Shown here piece after piece: positions 55,218 through 64,000 of a DNA stretch of 64,000 nucleotides. This DNA comes from Myotis daubentonii (lineage: Eukaryota; Chordata; Mammalia; Chiroptera; Vespertilionidae), in NCBI RefSeq assembly GCF_963259705.1, contig NC_081840.1, forward strand, positions 115,185,074 to 115,249,073. Direction: 5' to 3'. How positions within the stretch are numbered: the stretch's first letter is position 1; each line of letters opens with the position of its first letter. The position numbers and the translations under genes are program-made. The notes under the pieces are model-generated. The model saw nothing but the letters and a program-made list of their open reading frames with translations, had not been told where the DNA came from and searched no databases.

Positions 55218-55771
55218 TGCTGGGAGCTGGTCCATCCTTGCTGTTTCAAGGGACCTGGCATATATGGCATATGGTTCTTAATATGTTTGCTCACCTTCTT
55301 GGCACTATGTGTTTTAACCAAGGTCACCTCTCTCTGAGAAAGGTTGTTTCCCCAGGTAGGGATTTTCCCCTGAAGTTAGGGAAGGAATAAAACCCCTTAA
55401 CTAAGTGCCAGGCGGGTAATTAATCACTTTAACTACGAACAATCATGCTTAAGCTACATAATCTTTACTCCCTGGAATGGAGATAAGAAACGCCCTAACC
55501 TTTGGAATAGAGATTGATAGGATTGGAATCAACTGGTATAAATACAGATGTAACAAGACAACAGGACACAGAACCTAGACACAGAACCTACACAGAACCT
55601 AGAGACAGAACCTAGAGACTGAACATGGCAAAAGATCCTGGACAGAACCTGGCAATAGAACCAGGCAAGAGAACCCAACCATGCTGATCAACTGAACGCT
55701 GCCTCCGAGTCTTTCCCTCTTTGCTGACTCTGTTCACACCTTGGGGAACCCCTGGACCTGCTGGGGTTGCA
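55218..55771 (+). mobile_element. Solo LTR of an endogenous retrovirus, ERV2/ERVK-like
   Basis: 554 bp beginning TGCTGGGAGCTGG and ending GGGGTTGCA (TG...CA), with a perfect 6-bp target duplication ggtcct at 55212 and 55772. A TATA-like ATAAATACAG is near 55540, and a tandem array of an 11-12-bp GACAGAACCTAG unit runs from about 55560 to 55650. Six-base duplications are usual for beta-type (class II) elements. No internal retroviral sequence remains. Confidence 0.88.
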
Positions 55772-56149
55772 GGTCCTAAGACAGAATGCTAAACTTTTTG
55801 AGTCAAAACATAGTTTACAAATAGATGTTCTAATTCAATTCTCTCAATTTATACCAGGGGACTAGAGACTGAACAGAGTAAAGGGACTTGCCTGTGACCT
55901 CATAGATAGTGTTAGAACAAATAGTGCTAGAACTCATCTTACATACTATACTTAATCCTTCCCAAAAACATTCATGGAGTTACGTTCTTTGTAATTTAAA
56001 CACAAATGCCCAAAGGCTGGTCTCTTATTCCTTTGGAACCCAGGTTCTGTTATGTAGCTGGACAAATTGCCCCAGAGCAGCCTCTGCAGTTCTTCAATTC
56101 CTGCTTAGTATCTGCTCTTTAGGATTCCTTGGAGCTCAACTCTGTACTT

Positions 56150-56934
56150 TTTTTTTATTTTATGTTTTTTATTGACTTCAGAGAGGAAGGGAGAGGGAGA
56201 AAGAGATAGAAACAGCCTATATAATAAAGAGGCGATATGCAAATTGACCCTCATACCATCACACAAATGGCCACTCCCTTGTGGCCAAAGATGGCCGCCA
56301 CAAGATGGCCAGCAGGAGAGGGTAGTTGTGGGTGATCAGGCCTGCAGGGGAGGACAGTTGAGGGTGACCAGGCCTGCAGGGGAGGGAAATTGGGGGCAAC
56401 CAGGCCTGCACAGGAGGGCAGTTGTGGGGGGACCAGGCCTGCACAGGAGGGCAGTTGGAGGGGACCAGGCCTCTAGGGGCAGGCAATTGGGGGCAACCTT
56501 GATGGCAGGGGAGGATGGTTGGGGGCAATCGGGCCGGCAGGAGAGCAGTTAGGCATTGACAGGCTGGCAGTGGAGTGGTTAGGGAGTGATCAGGCTGGCA
56601 GGCAGGCGAACGGTTGGGAGCCAGCATTCCCGGATTGTGAGAGGGATGTCCGACTGCCGGTTTAGGCCCGATTCCACATTGGGCCTAAACCAGCAGTTGG
56701 ACATTCCCCGAGGGGTCCCAGATTGGAGAGGGTGCAGGCTGGGATGAGGGACAACCCCCCCCCCCCCGCACGAATTTTGTGCACCGGGCCTCTAGTCAAT
56801 GATAAGAGAGAATCATTGATCGGCTGTCTCCTGCATGCCCCCTACTGGGGATGGAGCCTGCAACCCAGCATATGCCTTGAGTGGAATCGAACCGAGGACC
56901 CTTGGCTGACACTCTATCCACTGAGCCAAAACCA
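56150..56934 (-). mobile_element. Ves SINE split by a Helitron
   Basis: Target duplication ctcaactctgtactt at 56135 and 56936. The minus-strand body is cut after AGATAGAAACA (56214) and resumes TCAATGATAAGAGAGAATCA at 56796. Confidence 0.93.
56215..56795 (+). mobile_element. HeliBat-type Helitron with internal minisatellite
   Basis: 5' end GCCTATATAATAAAG, 3' end GCACGAATTTTGTGCACCGG and CTAG, inserted between A and T of a SINE, as Helitrons do. The interior (56330-56620) is a degenerate tandem repeat of about 30-33 bp built on CCAGGCCTGCAGGGGAGG. No coding sequence. Confidence 0.94.
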
Positions 56935-57063
56935 ACTCAACTCTGTACTTCAAAACATGATATTTCATCTAGCACTTTTTGTAATAAAAATCTTACATTA
57001 GCTTGTCCAAAATATTGCTATATGATTACTTATTTAATGCCTGTCTTCACCATTAGGCTACAG

Positions 57064-57275
57064 CAGCCGTGGGCAAACCACGGCCCGTGGGCCGGATCCG
57101 GCCCGTTTGGAATTAATAAAACTAAAAAAAAAAGACCGTACCCTTTTATGTAATGATGTTTACTTTGAATTTATATTAGTTCACACAGACACTCCATCCA
57201 TGCTTTTGTTCCGGCCCTCCGGTCCAGTTTAAGAACCCATTGTGGCCCTCGAGTCAAAAAGTTTGCCCACCCCTG
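57064..57275 (-). mobile_element. hAT MITE, 'CAGGGGTGGGCAAACTTTTTG' family
   Basis: Minus-strand start CAGGGGTGGGCAAACTTTTT at the right; the left end is CAGCCGTGGGCAAACCACGG. Target duplication ggctacag is perfect (57056 and 57276). Confidence 0.95.
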
Positions 57276-57375
57276 GGCTACAGGCTTCCCGGGGACAGGT
57301 ATTGAGTCATTGCTGTTATATTCAAGGCCTACGGTAGTGTTCACATTTAGTAGGTATTAGTGATAACCTGAACAG

Positions 57376-58260
57376 TGAGCCAGGTTTCTTTCCCCCCTGG
57401 GGTTGTGTCTCGCGACGCTGAAGAATGTCTCCACGGACCAGAAGATGTAAGCAAAAGTGTGGAAAATTTAGTGCGAGCAGATTCAGACTCCCTGAAAGGA
57501 GAGGGGAACCCAATAATGGGCTGCCCCCCTGAAGCCTTATAGTCCAGGGGTATATATTTGCTACAAGCCTGTTTCTATATCTATCCGTGTCATCACCTCA
57601 ATTGTTCTTGCCCAGCAAAGGACCTGAACTTTCCCTGTTTCTATGTGTTCTTTCTCTGTTCCTATGCTGAACTTTCTCTGTTTCTATGCATTCTTTGTAC
57701 ACCTTGTTGCTGCAGGCCCTCTCTTGTTTTCCCATGCCTCCTGCTTTAAGTCCAGAAACATTTTGTTATTTCTGCTTGGTTTGTTTCTGTGATTAGGCTG
57801 CTCAAACTGCCATGTCTGCCCTTGCCTATGTTCCACCTGCCTTTGTTTTCCACTGGGCCCCTACCTTATCTGCCTGCATTTCAAGTTAACCCTCTCATTA
57901 GGGTTTGGCTGGTGACACAGGCTGTGAAAGAATTCACAACTGAGAGAAGAGACAGATGCAGGGAGGAACTTTATTTTACTTTCCAAGAGAGGAAAGGGCC
58001 GGTGTATTGTTAGTCAATACAGGACGGGAAAGATAGAGAGGATTATACTTTTAAACAGTTGCTGTTGCTAAGTGATAAGGAAGGGAGGGGGGCTGTGTTG
58101 ATGTTGAGCAGATACCAGGGAGGTTGTCGTGAGAAATTAGTTTGTTTGCATTCCAGGATTCAGTCCAGCAGATGTCCTAAGGAGGTGTCTTTTCAGTATT
58201 TTTCCCAAGCCTGTAAAACATGCTTAGAGCAAAAGTTATGAAGAGTTCAAAAGAAGCTTG
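57376..58260 (-). mobile_element. Possible degraded retroviral LTR sequence
   Basis: On the minus strand AAAATAAAGTTCCTCCC (near 57970) and the following CT-rich stretch look like the R-U5 of an LTR. A second stretch ending GCGTCGCGAGACACAACC (near 57400) looks similar in kind. I could not find matching ends or a target duplication, so class and limits are uncertain. Confidence 0.35.
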
Positions 58261-58301
58261 TTTGAAGGGGAGGGAGGAAGGGAACTTTCTACTAACGAGA
58301 G

Positions 58302-58524
58302 CAGTGGTTCTCAACCTTGGCTGCACATTAGAATCACCTGGGGATCTTTTTTAAAATCCTGATTTCTGGGCCTCGTCCTCTGGAAATTCTGTTTCTTTGT
58401 TACTAATGTTGTGGCCTCACCCCATAACAAAGAAGCAGAATTTCCGGAGGATGAGGCCCAGAAATCAGGATTTTAAAAATATTCTCAGGTGATTCTACTG
58501 TGCAGCCAAGGTTGAGAACCACTG
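58302..58524. mobile_element. Palindromic Charlie-type hAT MITE
   Basis: Both ends are CAGTGGTTCTCAACCTTGGC, and the inverted arms extend far inward (AATCCTGATTTCTGGGCCTC against GAGGCCCAGAAATCAGGATT), so almost the whole 223 bp folds on itself. Target duplication aacgagag/aactagag (58294 and 58525). It would form a long hairpin RNA if transcribed. Confidence 0.9.
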
Positions 58525-58603
58525 AACTAGAGACTCCTGGGTGAGAATTATCCCTGAGCTAAGAAAATAGCAGGGAGGAGGGGGATGCAAGAGTACAACC
58601 TTT

Positions 58604-58838
58604 GCCGAAACCGGTTTGGCTCAGTGGATAGAGCGTCAGCCTGTGGACTGAAGGGTCCCAGGTTCGATTTCTGTCAAGGGCATGTACCTTGGTTGCAGGC
58701 ACATCCCCAGTAGGAGATGTGCAGGAGGCAGCTGATCGATGTTTCTAACTCTCTATCTCTCTCCTTTCCTCTCTGTAAAAAATCAATAAAATATATTTTT
58801 TTAAAAAAGAGATTTAATTAAAAAAAAAAAGAGAGAGA
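58604..58838 (+). mobile_element. Ves SINE, young subtype
   Basis: Head GCCGAAACCGGTTTGGCTCA. Target duplication gagtacaacctt at 58591 and 58839. Confidence 0.96.
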
Positions 58839-59064
58839 GAGTACAACCTTGAAAGTACCTTATCATGTCCAGTTGTTTGAACAGAGGAGCCGACAACCTC
58901 AGGGTTTAATTACCAGGTGCTTCTCACAAATCGTGGAAGGCCACAGCAAAGAAAGAGAGGCCTTTTTTTCTGTCCTTACAGTAGGTACTCAATGGTTACT
59001 TGTAGAAGGAATGAGTAAAAATGCTATTCACTTATTCATTTAACAAATATTTGTGAGAACCTGC

Positions 59065-59433
59065 TGTGGGGGCCCTGACCAGAGTACGCCTGATGTTAAA
59101 GGCCCATTTGCCACATGCCTGCATGAAGGCAATAACACAGCAGTATCACTATGTTAAAGGCCCATTTGTCACGTGCATGTGCAAAGGCAATGACTATACA
59201 TACTGCGCAGGCGCACCCTTATATAACCCACTTATGTTAATGTAACACAGATGTCACTAATTGCAGGAAGCCTCTCCTGTTTGAGTTAGTATAAAAGCTG
59301 CTACTAACCAACCAGGAGCTGGCTGCTTTATTTGCAGTAAAGCATGTCCCATCTACCTGCGGCTGCTCATGTCTTCTTCCAGTCCCCGGCATCCAAGAAG
59401 TCCCTTCGCTGGCAGAGGAGCTCAGACCCATCA
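59065..59433 (+). mobile_element. Solo LTR of an endogenous retrovirus
   Basis: 369 bp from TGTGGGGGCCCTGACC to ACCCATCA, with a 5-bp target duplication cctgc at 59060 and 59434. TATAAAAG at 59290 and AGTAAAGC about 45 bases later fit promoter and polyadenylation signals. Two copies of TTAAAGGCCCATTTG (near 59096 and 59153) form an upstream repeat. No internal retroviral genes. Confidence 0.8.
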
Positions 59434-60028
59434 CCTGCTCTGTGATAGAATAGAGCAAGCTTACAGATTAGTGCATATTCAGTTAATATTGCTTGTGTTG
59501 GAGTAAGTAGCTAGTAATTTGGAAGGGAGAAAAGCTGGATTTCTCCCTTACTCCCAGGGACAGTGAAATAAATTTTAGATGGATTCAAGATTTAAAGCCC
59601 TGAGTGTAACTTGAGGTGGCTGTGGCAGCATGGCTGGGGCCAGACTGGAAATACAACTAAATTGGGGAACATTCACCCAAAATTATCAACTGAGGTCCAG
59701 ATGAAGAGACATATCAAGGAAAGACAAAAACACCTGGAGACTGGTAGGAAGGGTGAGGTCTCAAGAGTGGCTGACCTAGCTCCCATGAGCAGCAGGATGA
59801 GTGTAAGGAGGGAACTCTCGGCTACGGGAGGGTCTTTCCCCTGAGAAGGTTGAGTCCCGGAACCCAGGCTGGAAACAGCCCAACTGCCCATCAGTAGATG
59901 AGTGGGAAAAAAGCTGTGGTGATTTATACCATGAAATACTATGCAGCAGTAAAAACAAGGATTTCTTACCCTTTGAAACAGAATGGAGGGACCTGGAGAG
60001 TATTATGCTAAGTGAAATAAGCCAGTGA

Positions 60029-60281
60029 GCCCTGGCAGGTTTGGCTTACTGGTTAGAGTGTTGGCCCATGGACCAAAGGGTCAACGGTTCAATTCCCAGT
60101 CAAGGATACATACCTTGGTTGCAAGCTCAATCCCTGACCCTGCTCTGGGCATGTGGGAAAGGCAACCCATTGAAGTATCTCTTACACACTGATGTTTGTT
60201 TCCCCCCCCTCTCCTCCTCTTCCCTCCCCTCCCTGAAAGAATGAATGAAAAACTATTGGGTGAAGATTATAAAAACAAAAA
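60029..60281 (+). mobile_element. Ves SINE nested in L1
   Basis: Head GCCCTGGCAGGTTTGGCTTA; target duplication aagccagt at 60019 and 60282, made of L1 sequence. Confidence 0.94.
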
Positions 60282-60459
60282 AAGCCAGTTAAAGAAAGAC
60301 AAGTATCACCTGATCTCACTTATATGTGGAATTTAATGAACAAAATAAACTGATGAACAAAATAGATGCAGAGACATAGAAGCATGGAACAGACTGATGA
60401 ATCTTAGAGGGAAGGCTGGGGTGGGTTGGGAGAGATTAACCAAATAACTTATGTATGCA

Positions 60460-61008
60460 CTAGATGCTGGTGCATGAAAATTCATGCACTGGAGGGAGGG
60501 TCCCTGAGCCTAGCCTGCCCCCTCCCACAGTCCAGGAGCCCTCAGGGGCGGGAGGCAACCTGGCGATCAGGGGATGGCGACGCCCCATCACACCTCTGTT
60601 GCTGCCACTGCCGGCAAGCCTCAGCCAACCCTGGTTACCTGTGCCTCGGGCTGGTCCTGGGCGCTGGGGAGCTGAGGGGACTGGGGGACTCTGGAGGCAG
60701 ACGCTCAGAGTGGCTGCTGCCCCAGTGAGGCTGAGGAGACTAGGCACCGCCATCATGTGGCTGTGGGCACCGCTATCTTTGAGGGCATGGCAGTTAATTA
60801 GCATATTCCCTCCTTATTGGCTGTGGGTGCCGCCATCTTTGAGGGCGGAGCAGTCAATTAGCATATTCTCTCCTTATTGGCTGTGGGCGCTGCCATCTTT
60901 GGGGGCAGGACAGTCAATTAACATATTCCTTCCATATTAGCTGTGGGTGCTGCCATCTTTGTGATGGTGTGAGGGTCAATTAGCATATTTCTTCTTTATT
61001 AGATAGGC
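60460..61008 (-). mobile_element. HeliBat-type Helitron with multiplied 5' terminus, nested in L1
   Basis: Left CTAGATGCTGGTGCATGAAA is the minus-strand 3' end. The right side contains four head-to-tail 60-bp units beginning at 60761, 60821, 60881 and 60941. Each carries a CCATCTTTG-like motif and CAATTAGCATATT plus TTATT, which is the minus-strand 5' end of this Helitron type. The middle is GC-rich. Confidence 0.92.
60761..61006 (-). repeat. Four 60-bp tandem copies of a Helitron 5' end
   Basis: Starts at 60761, 60821, 60881 and 60941 are exactly 60 bp apart. Each unit begins CTGTGGGYRC and includes TTAGCATATT or TTAACATATT. Units differ by point changes, and the last is slightly longer. 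Confidence 0.95.
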
Positions 61009-61152
61009 TTTATGCATAACCCAAGGACACAGACAATATTACAGTGAAGGTCTGGGGAGGGGGTGGGAGCAGGGTGGAGGGGATCAATGGTGGAAAAAAG
61101 GGGGACATCTGTAATGCTTTCAGCAATAATAATAATTTAAAAAGAGACTTAA

Positions 61153-61300
61153 ATCCCTGTCTGAGCATCTCAGTTGGTTAGAGCATCTTCCCAATGCACT
61201 AAGGTTGTGGATTCAATCTCGGGTCAGGGCACATATAAGAAGCAACCAATCCATGAATAAGTAAGTGGAACAACATACTGGTGTTTCTCTCAAATCAATT
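61153..61300 (+). mobile_element. tRNA-like SINE, same family as 49988
   Basis: CTGAGCATCTCAGTTGGTTA, GAGCATCTTCC and TTCAATCTCGGGTCAGGGCA, then ATAAGAAGCAACCAATCCAT. The tail gave the site for the next SINE. Confidence 0.82.
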
Positions 61301-61315
61301 AAAAGAAAATCTATC

Positions 61316-61530
61316 GCCCTGACCAGTTTAGCTCAGTGGATAGAGCGTCAGCCTGCAGACTCAAGGGTCCGAGGTTCGATTCTGGTCAAGGGCATGTACC
61401 TTGGTTGTGGGCACATCCCCAGTAGGGGGTGTGCAAGAGGCAGCTGATCGATGTTTCTCTCTCATCGATGTTTCTAACTCTCTATCCCTCTCCCTTCCTC
61501 TCTGTAAAAAATCAATAAAATATATTTTAA
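61316..61530 (+). mobile_element. Ves SINE
   Basis: Head GCCCTGACCAGTTTAGCTCA. Target duplication aaaagaaaatctatc at 61301 and 61531. Confidence 0.96.
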
Positions 61531-61545
61531 AAAAGAAAATCTATC

Positions 61546-61934
61546 ATAATAAAAACATAATATGCAAATTGATTGAACGACCGAACAGCAGAATGACTGT
61601 CTGGACAACATTCTGAATGACCACACTATGACACATGCACTGGCCCAGGCCAGCCAAGGCAGGGGCTATGCGATTGGTGGGGGAGGGAAGGGGACGGCCG
61701 CCATCGCCCCATGATTGCCCCCCAGAAGGAGGCCCCGGCCACCAGCCAGGGGCCAATTGAAGGGGGGCTCTGATCGCTCCAAAGAGGGAGGCCCAGGCCA
61801 CACTATGTGGGGCAATGGATCGGGGGGCTCCACGGAACTGGGGCGTGCGGCAGAGGACGTGGGCAGCACGAGGCCAAGGTGGGTGCGGGAGGTGGGGGCT
61901 GTGGGGCCTCAAATTTAGTGCATCAAGCCTCTAG
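61546..61934 (+). mobile_element. HeliBat-type Helitron, diverged
   Basis: CATAATAAAAACATAATATG and CAAATTGATTGAACGACCGA form the 5' end; CAAATTTAGTGCATCAAGCC and CTAG the 3' end. It starts at the end of the SINE target duplication. GC-rich interior without a gene. Confidence 0.88.
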
Positions 61935-62599
61935 TTTAAAATTTAAAAAATGTAAAAGTGCTATAAGATACAGAAATTTTAAAGAATTTTGACACAAAAT
62001 CTAAAAGATATAATAAGTTGATAATTTTAAATATATAAACTGTAAATGTTTTACATGGAAGAATATACCAGAAACAAAGAAATAAGAATCTGGGATGGCC
62101 TTTGCTACCAAATTGAAGGGGTCCCCCCGGGGGTGTTCGGTTGAGGAACTAGATGTGGCTGTCCTTGGGTAGTTTCATTTACTTGTAGCGAGTGCAGGAG
62201 ACAAGGGATTCACACCCAAAGCTGTGTCTCCGGGAAGGGAGGCTCAGACATTGGCTTCTTTGACGTTGGCCCCACTTGTCACATTGAGTTCCTATCAAGC
62301 TCATTCTTTTTACAGCTTTATCTGCAAAACACTGTGCTCCATTTTAACATGTAGCAGGAAAAGCATTTAGTAAAAACAGCCCAGACCTTGAGACCCTTGT
62401 CCTATCTAACATGATGAATAAAATAAGAGTGTAGTCAATATGAAGGTCAAAGGGCTCATTTTCTTGCTTGTAAGCTTAAAAGTATATAAACTAAAGTCAG
62501 CAATACATTAACAAAGTGGGCTGTAGACTTAAGGAGAAATTCCCAGATAAAGATACATGGCTGGATTATAAATTCAATGTAGACCAAAAAGGGTCCACA
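61935..62599. other. Intergenic DNA, no gene recognised
   Basis: AT-rich, with a stretch near 62090-62260 of higher GC. No supportable exon or named repeat. Confidence 0.4.
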
Positions 62600-62753
62600 G
62601 CCCAGCTGGTATGACCCAGTGGTTGAGTGTCGACCTATGAACCAGGAGGTCATGGTTCAATTCCCGGTCAGGGCACATGTCCAGGTTATGGGCTCAATCC
62701 CCAGTGTGAGGCCTGCAGAAGGCAGCTGATCAATGATTCTCTCTCATCATTGA

Positions 62754-62819
<66 letters not shown>

Positions 62820-62867
62820 TCCCTTCCTCTCTGAAATAAACACAACAACAAAAAACAAACAACAACA
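62600..62867 (+). mobile_element. Ves SINE with expanded CT repeat
   Basis: Head GCCCAGCTGGTATGACCCAG. The CT-rich body has grown into an uninterrupted CT run of about 56 bases (62758-62814). Target duplication aaaaagggtccaca at 62586 and 62868. Confidence 0.95.
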
Positions 62868-62881
62868 AAAAAGGGTCCACA

Positions 62882-63171
62882 TAGTACTAGTAAACCTGAC
62901 AAGCTCAGCAGCGGCCAGCATGGTGGGTGCTACAACTTAGTGACTGAAAGTAACCACATAGACCTGGGAAATGGGGTGCGCCCGGAAATGGGGCTGCCCC
63001 CTTGCCCTTCGCCCTTCACACAGTGCACGGTTGTGGGAAACCTGGTGCTAAACTATTCGTAGACAATCTGCTTCCAGGTTGGGGTTTCGTACATAGCAGA
63101 GAAGCTCCCTTGCTGCGATCTATTGAAAGTCAGCCCTTGACACAAGGGTTTGAAAAAAAAAAAGAGGAAAA

Positions 63172-63210
<39 letters not shown>

Positions 63211-63720
63211 ACACACTCACATACACACACAGGAAGTAACCACATAGGATGGTCTGAACATAAACATTCCTAACTAAAAGTGAGTCATGGCAGATAGTCA
63301 GGTCCTAGGCCTGTAGCTTCCTTGACAAAGTCAATCTTTATCTTAAGGAGTCCACAGAACCCTTCATCGTTATCTTGTTGCCTGAATACCATCTCCATGT
63401 GCTGTAAGTGCTAATGTTAACCATCCTGTGCCCACCAATGTAAAAGAAATATGGGTCTTTTTAGTTTTTCTCCAATTCCAGAGATTTCCCCACTTTGCTT
63501 TCTCCTGCCCCCTTAATTTACCACAAGTGGATTTCATGTAACCCTCCTTATGTCTCCCCATTTGATTCTAATTATATAAAATAAGCTGCAAAACTGCCAT
63601 TCTCCAAAGCATTTTCTCAATGAATTAAGGGTTTGCTTCCCTGCAATTGTCAGTTTGGCTCAAATAAACTCATAAAAATTCTCTATAAGTTTGGATGTTT
63701 CTTATATCGACAATAAGAAA
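62882..63720. other. Intergenic DNA with a CA microsatellite
   Basis: No exon recognised. A CA array with TCAC and CATA interruptions lies at about 63177-63232. Confidence 0.6.
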
Positions 63721-63729
63721 ACATGATGT

Positions 63730-63921
63730 ATTTCATCAGAATTCAAAATTCAAAAGGACAAATGTAAAAAAGTATGCTGTTAACGATAAGAGAGCCCACT
63801 GCAAGGGAGAACATATTTACCAAAGTTACATCCGATAAGGGTTTAACCTCCAAAATTTACAGAGAACTCATACAACTTAACAAAAGGAAGATAAACAATC
63901 CAATCAAAAAATGGGGAAAGG
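63730..63921 (+). mobile_element. L1 ORF2 fragment
   Basis: AGAGAGCCCACTGCAAGGGA, TAAGGGTTTAACCTCCAAAA and CATACAACTTAACAAAAGGA follow the order of the C-terminal third of L1 ORF2. Its right side is taken by a SINE, and the window ends before it can resume. Confidence 0.78.
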
Positions 63922-64000
63922 GCCGAAACCGGTTTGGCTCAGTGGATAGAGCGTCGGCCTGCGGACTGAAGGGTCCCGGGTTCGGTTCCGGTCGAGGGCA
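63922..64000 (+). mobile_element. Ves SINE, young subtype, cut by the window edge
   Basis: Head GCCGAAACCGGTTTGGCTCA and TTCGGTTCCGGTCGAGGGCA up to the last base. It is inserted in the L1 fragment. The sequence equals the apparent subtype consensus over almost all its visible length. Confidence 0.94.

Larger units (their letters stand above)
59866..61143 (+). mobile_element. L1 3' end interrupted by a SINE and a Helitron
   Basis: Three segments belong together. 59866-60028 has CAACTGCCCATCAGTAGATG and TACTATGCAGCAGTAAAAAC. 60282-60459 has TGATCTCACTTATATGTGGA. 61009-61143 has CCAAGGACACAGACAATATT and TCAGCAATAATAATAATTT. The order is that of the L1 ORF2 C-terminus and 3' UTR. Frames are broken. 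Confidence 0.85.

Noticed and set aside
60761..61006. Regular 60-bp repeats considered as a CRISPR-like array
   Set aside because: The units are contiguous with no spacers and lie inside a Helitron in a mammalian genome.
53761..64000. Search for RPS29, expected next to LRR1 from human gene order
   Set aside because: No segment matching its short zinc-ribbon protein was seen; it probably lies beyond the right edge.

Overview
The window is nuclear DNA of a mammal and almost certainly of a vesper bat (Vespertilionidae). It is crowded with tRNA-derived Ves-type SINEs, HeliBat-type Helitrons ending in CTAG, SPIN and related short hAT elements, and L1 derivatives, a mix characteristic of that family. 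Protein-coding exons match the mammalian block POLE2 - DNAAF2 - MGAT2 - RPL36AL - LRR1 (human 14q21.3, read in the opposite direction). The genus cannot be fixed from sequence reading alone.

Layout. 1-9.9 kb: the last four coding exons of POLE2 (+), including a final exon with only 19 coding bases. 10-21 kb: intergenic, mostly transposons. 21.3-28.1 kb: DNAAF2 (+), three coding exons. 28.5-31.7 kb: MGAT2 (-), one coding exon, convergent with DNAAF2. 31.7-32.4 kb: GC-rich divergent promoter shared by MGAT2 and RPL36AL. 33.1-33.4 kb: RPL36AL (+), uninterrupted coding exon behind a 5' UTR intron. 38.2-53.4 kb: LRR1 (-), four coding exons rebuilt here (422 codons plus stop). 53.7-64 kb: repeats with no exon recognised; RPS29, the next gene in the human order, was not seen.

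The genes do housekeeping work. POLE2 is the second subunit of replicative DNA polymerase epsilon. LRR1 is the CUL2 substrate receptor that marks the CMG helicase for removal when replication ends. RPL36AL encodes ribosomal protein eL42. MGAT2 is the Golgi enzyme that commits N-glycans to complex type. DNAAF2 is a cytoplasmic assembly factor for ciliary dynein arms. They are separate transcription units; the only shared control visible is the MGAT2/RPL36AL divergent promoter.

The most notable content is mobile. A 1.92-kb L1 derivative carries a 5' UTR, ORF1 and 3' UTR but no ORF2, and has a perfect 21-bp target duplication (HAL1-like). A second copy of the same architecture has also lost ORF1. 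About ten hAT elements from at least four families mostly share 8-bp target duplications with a central TA, which points to Buster-type integration; several landed in the CTAG of SINE heads. Helitrons show 60-bp tandem multiplication of one terminus, a 30-bp-scale minisatellite, and a head-to-head pair. Two solo LTRs have exact 5- and 6-bp duplications. Several nests give clear relative ages.
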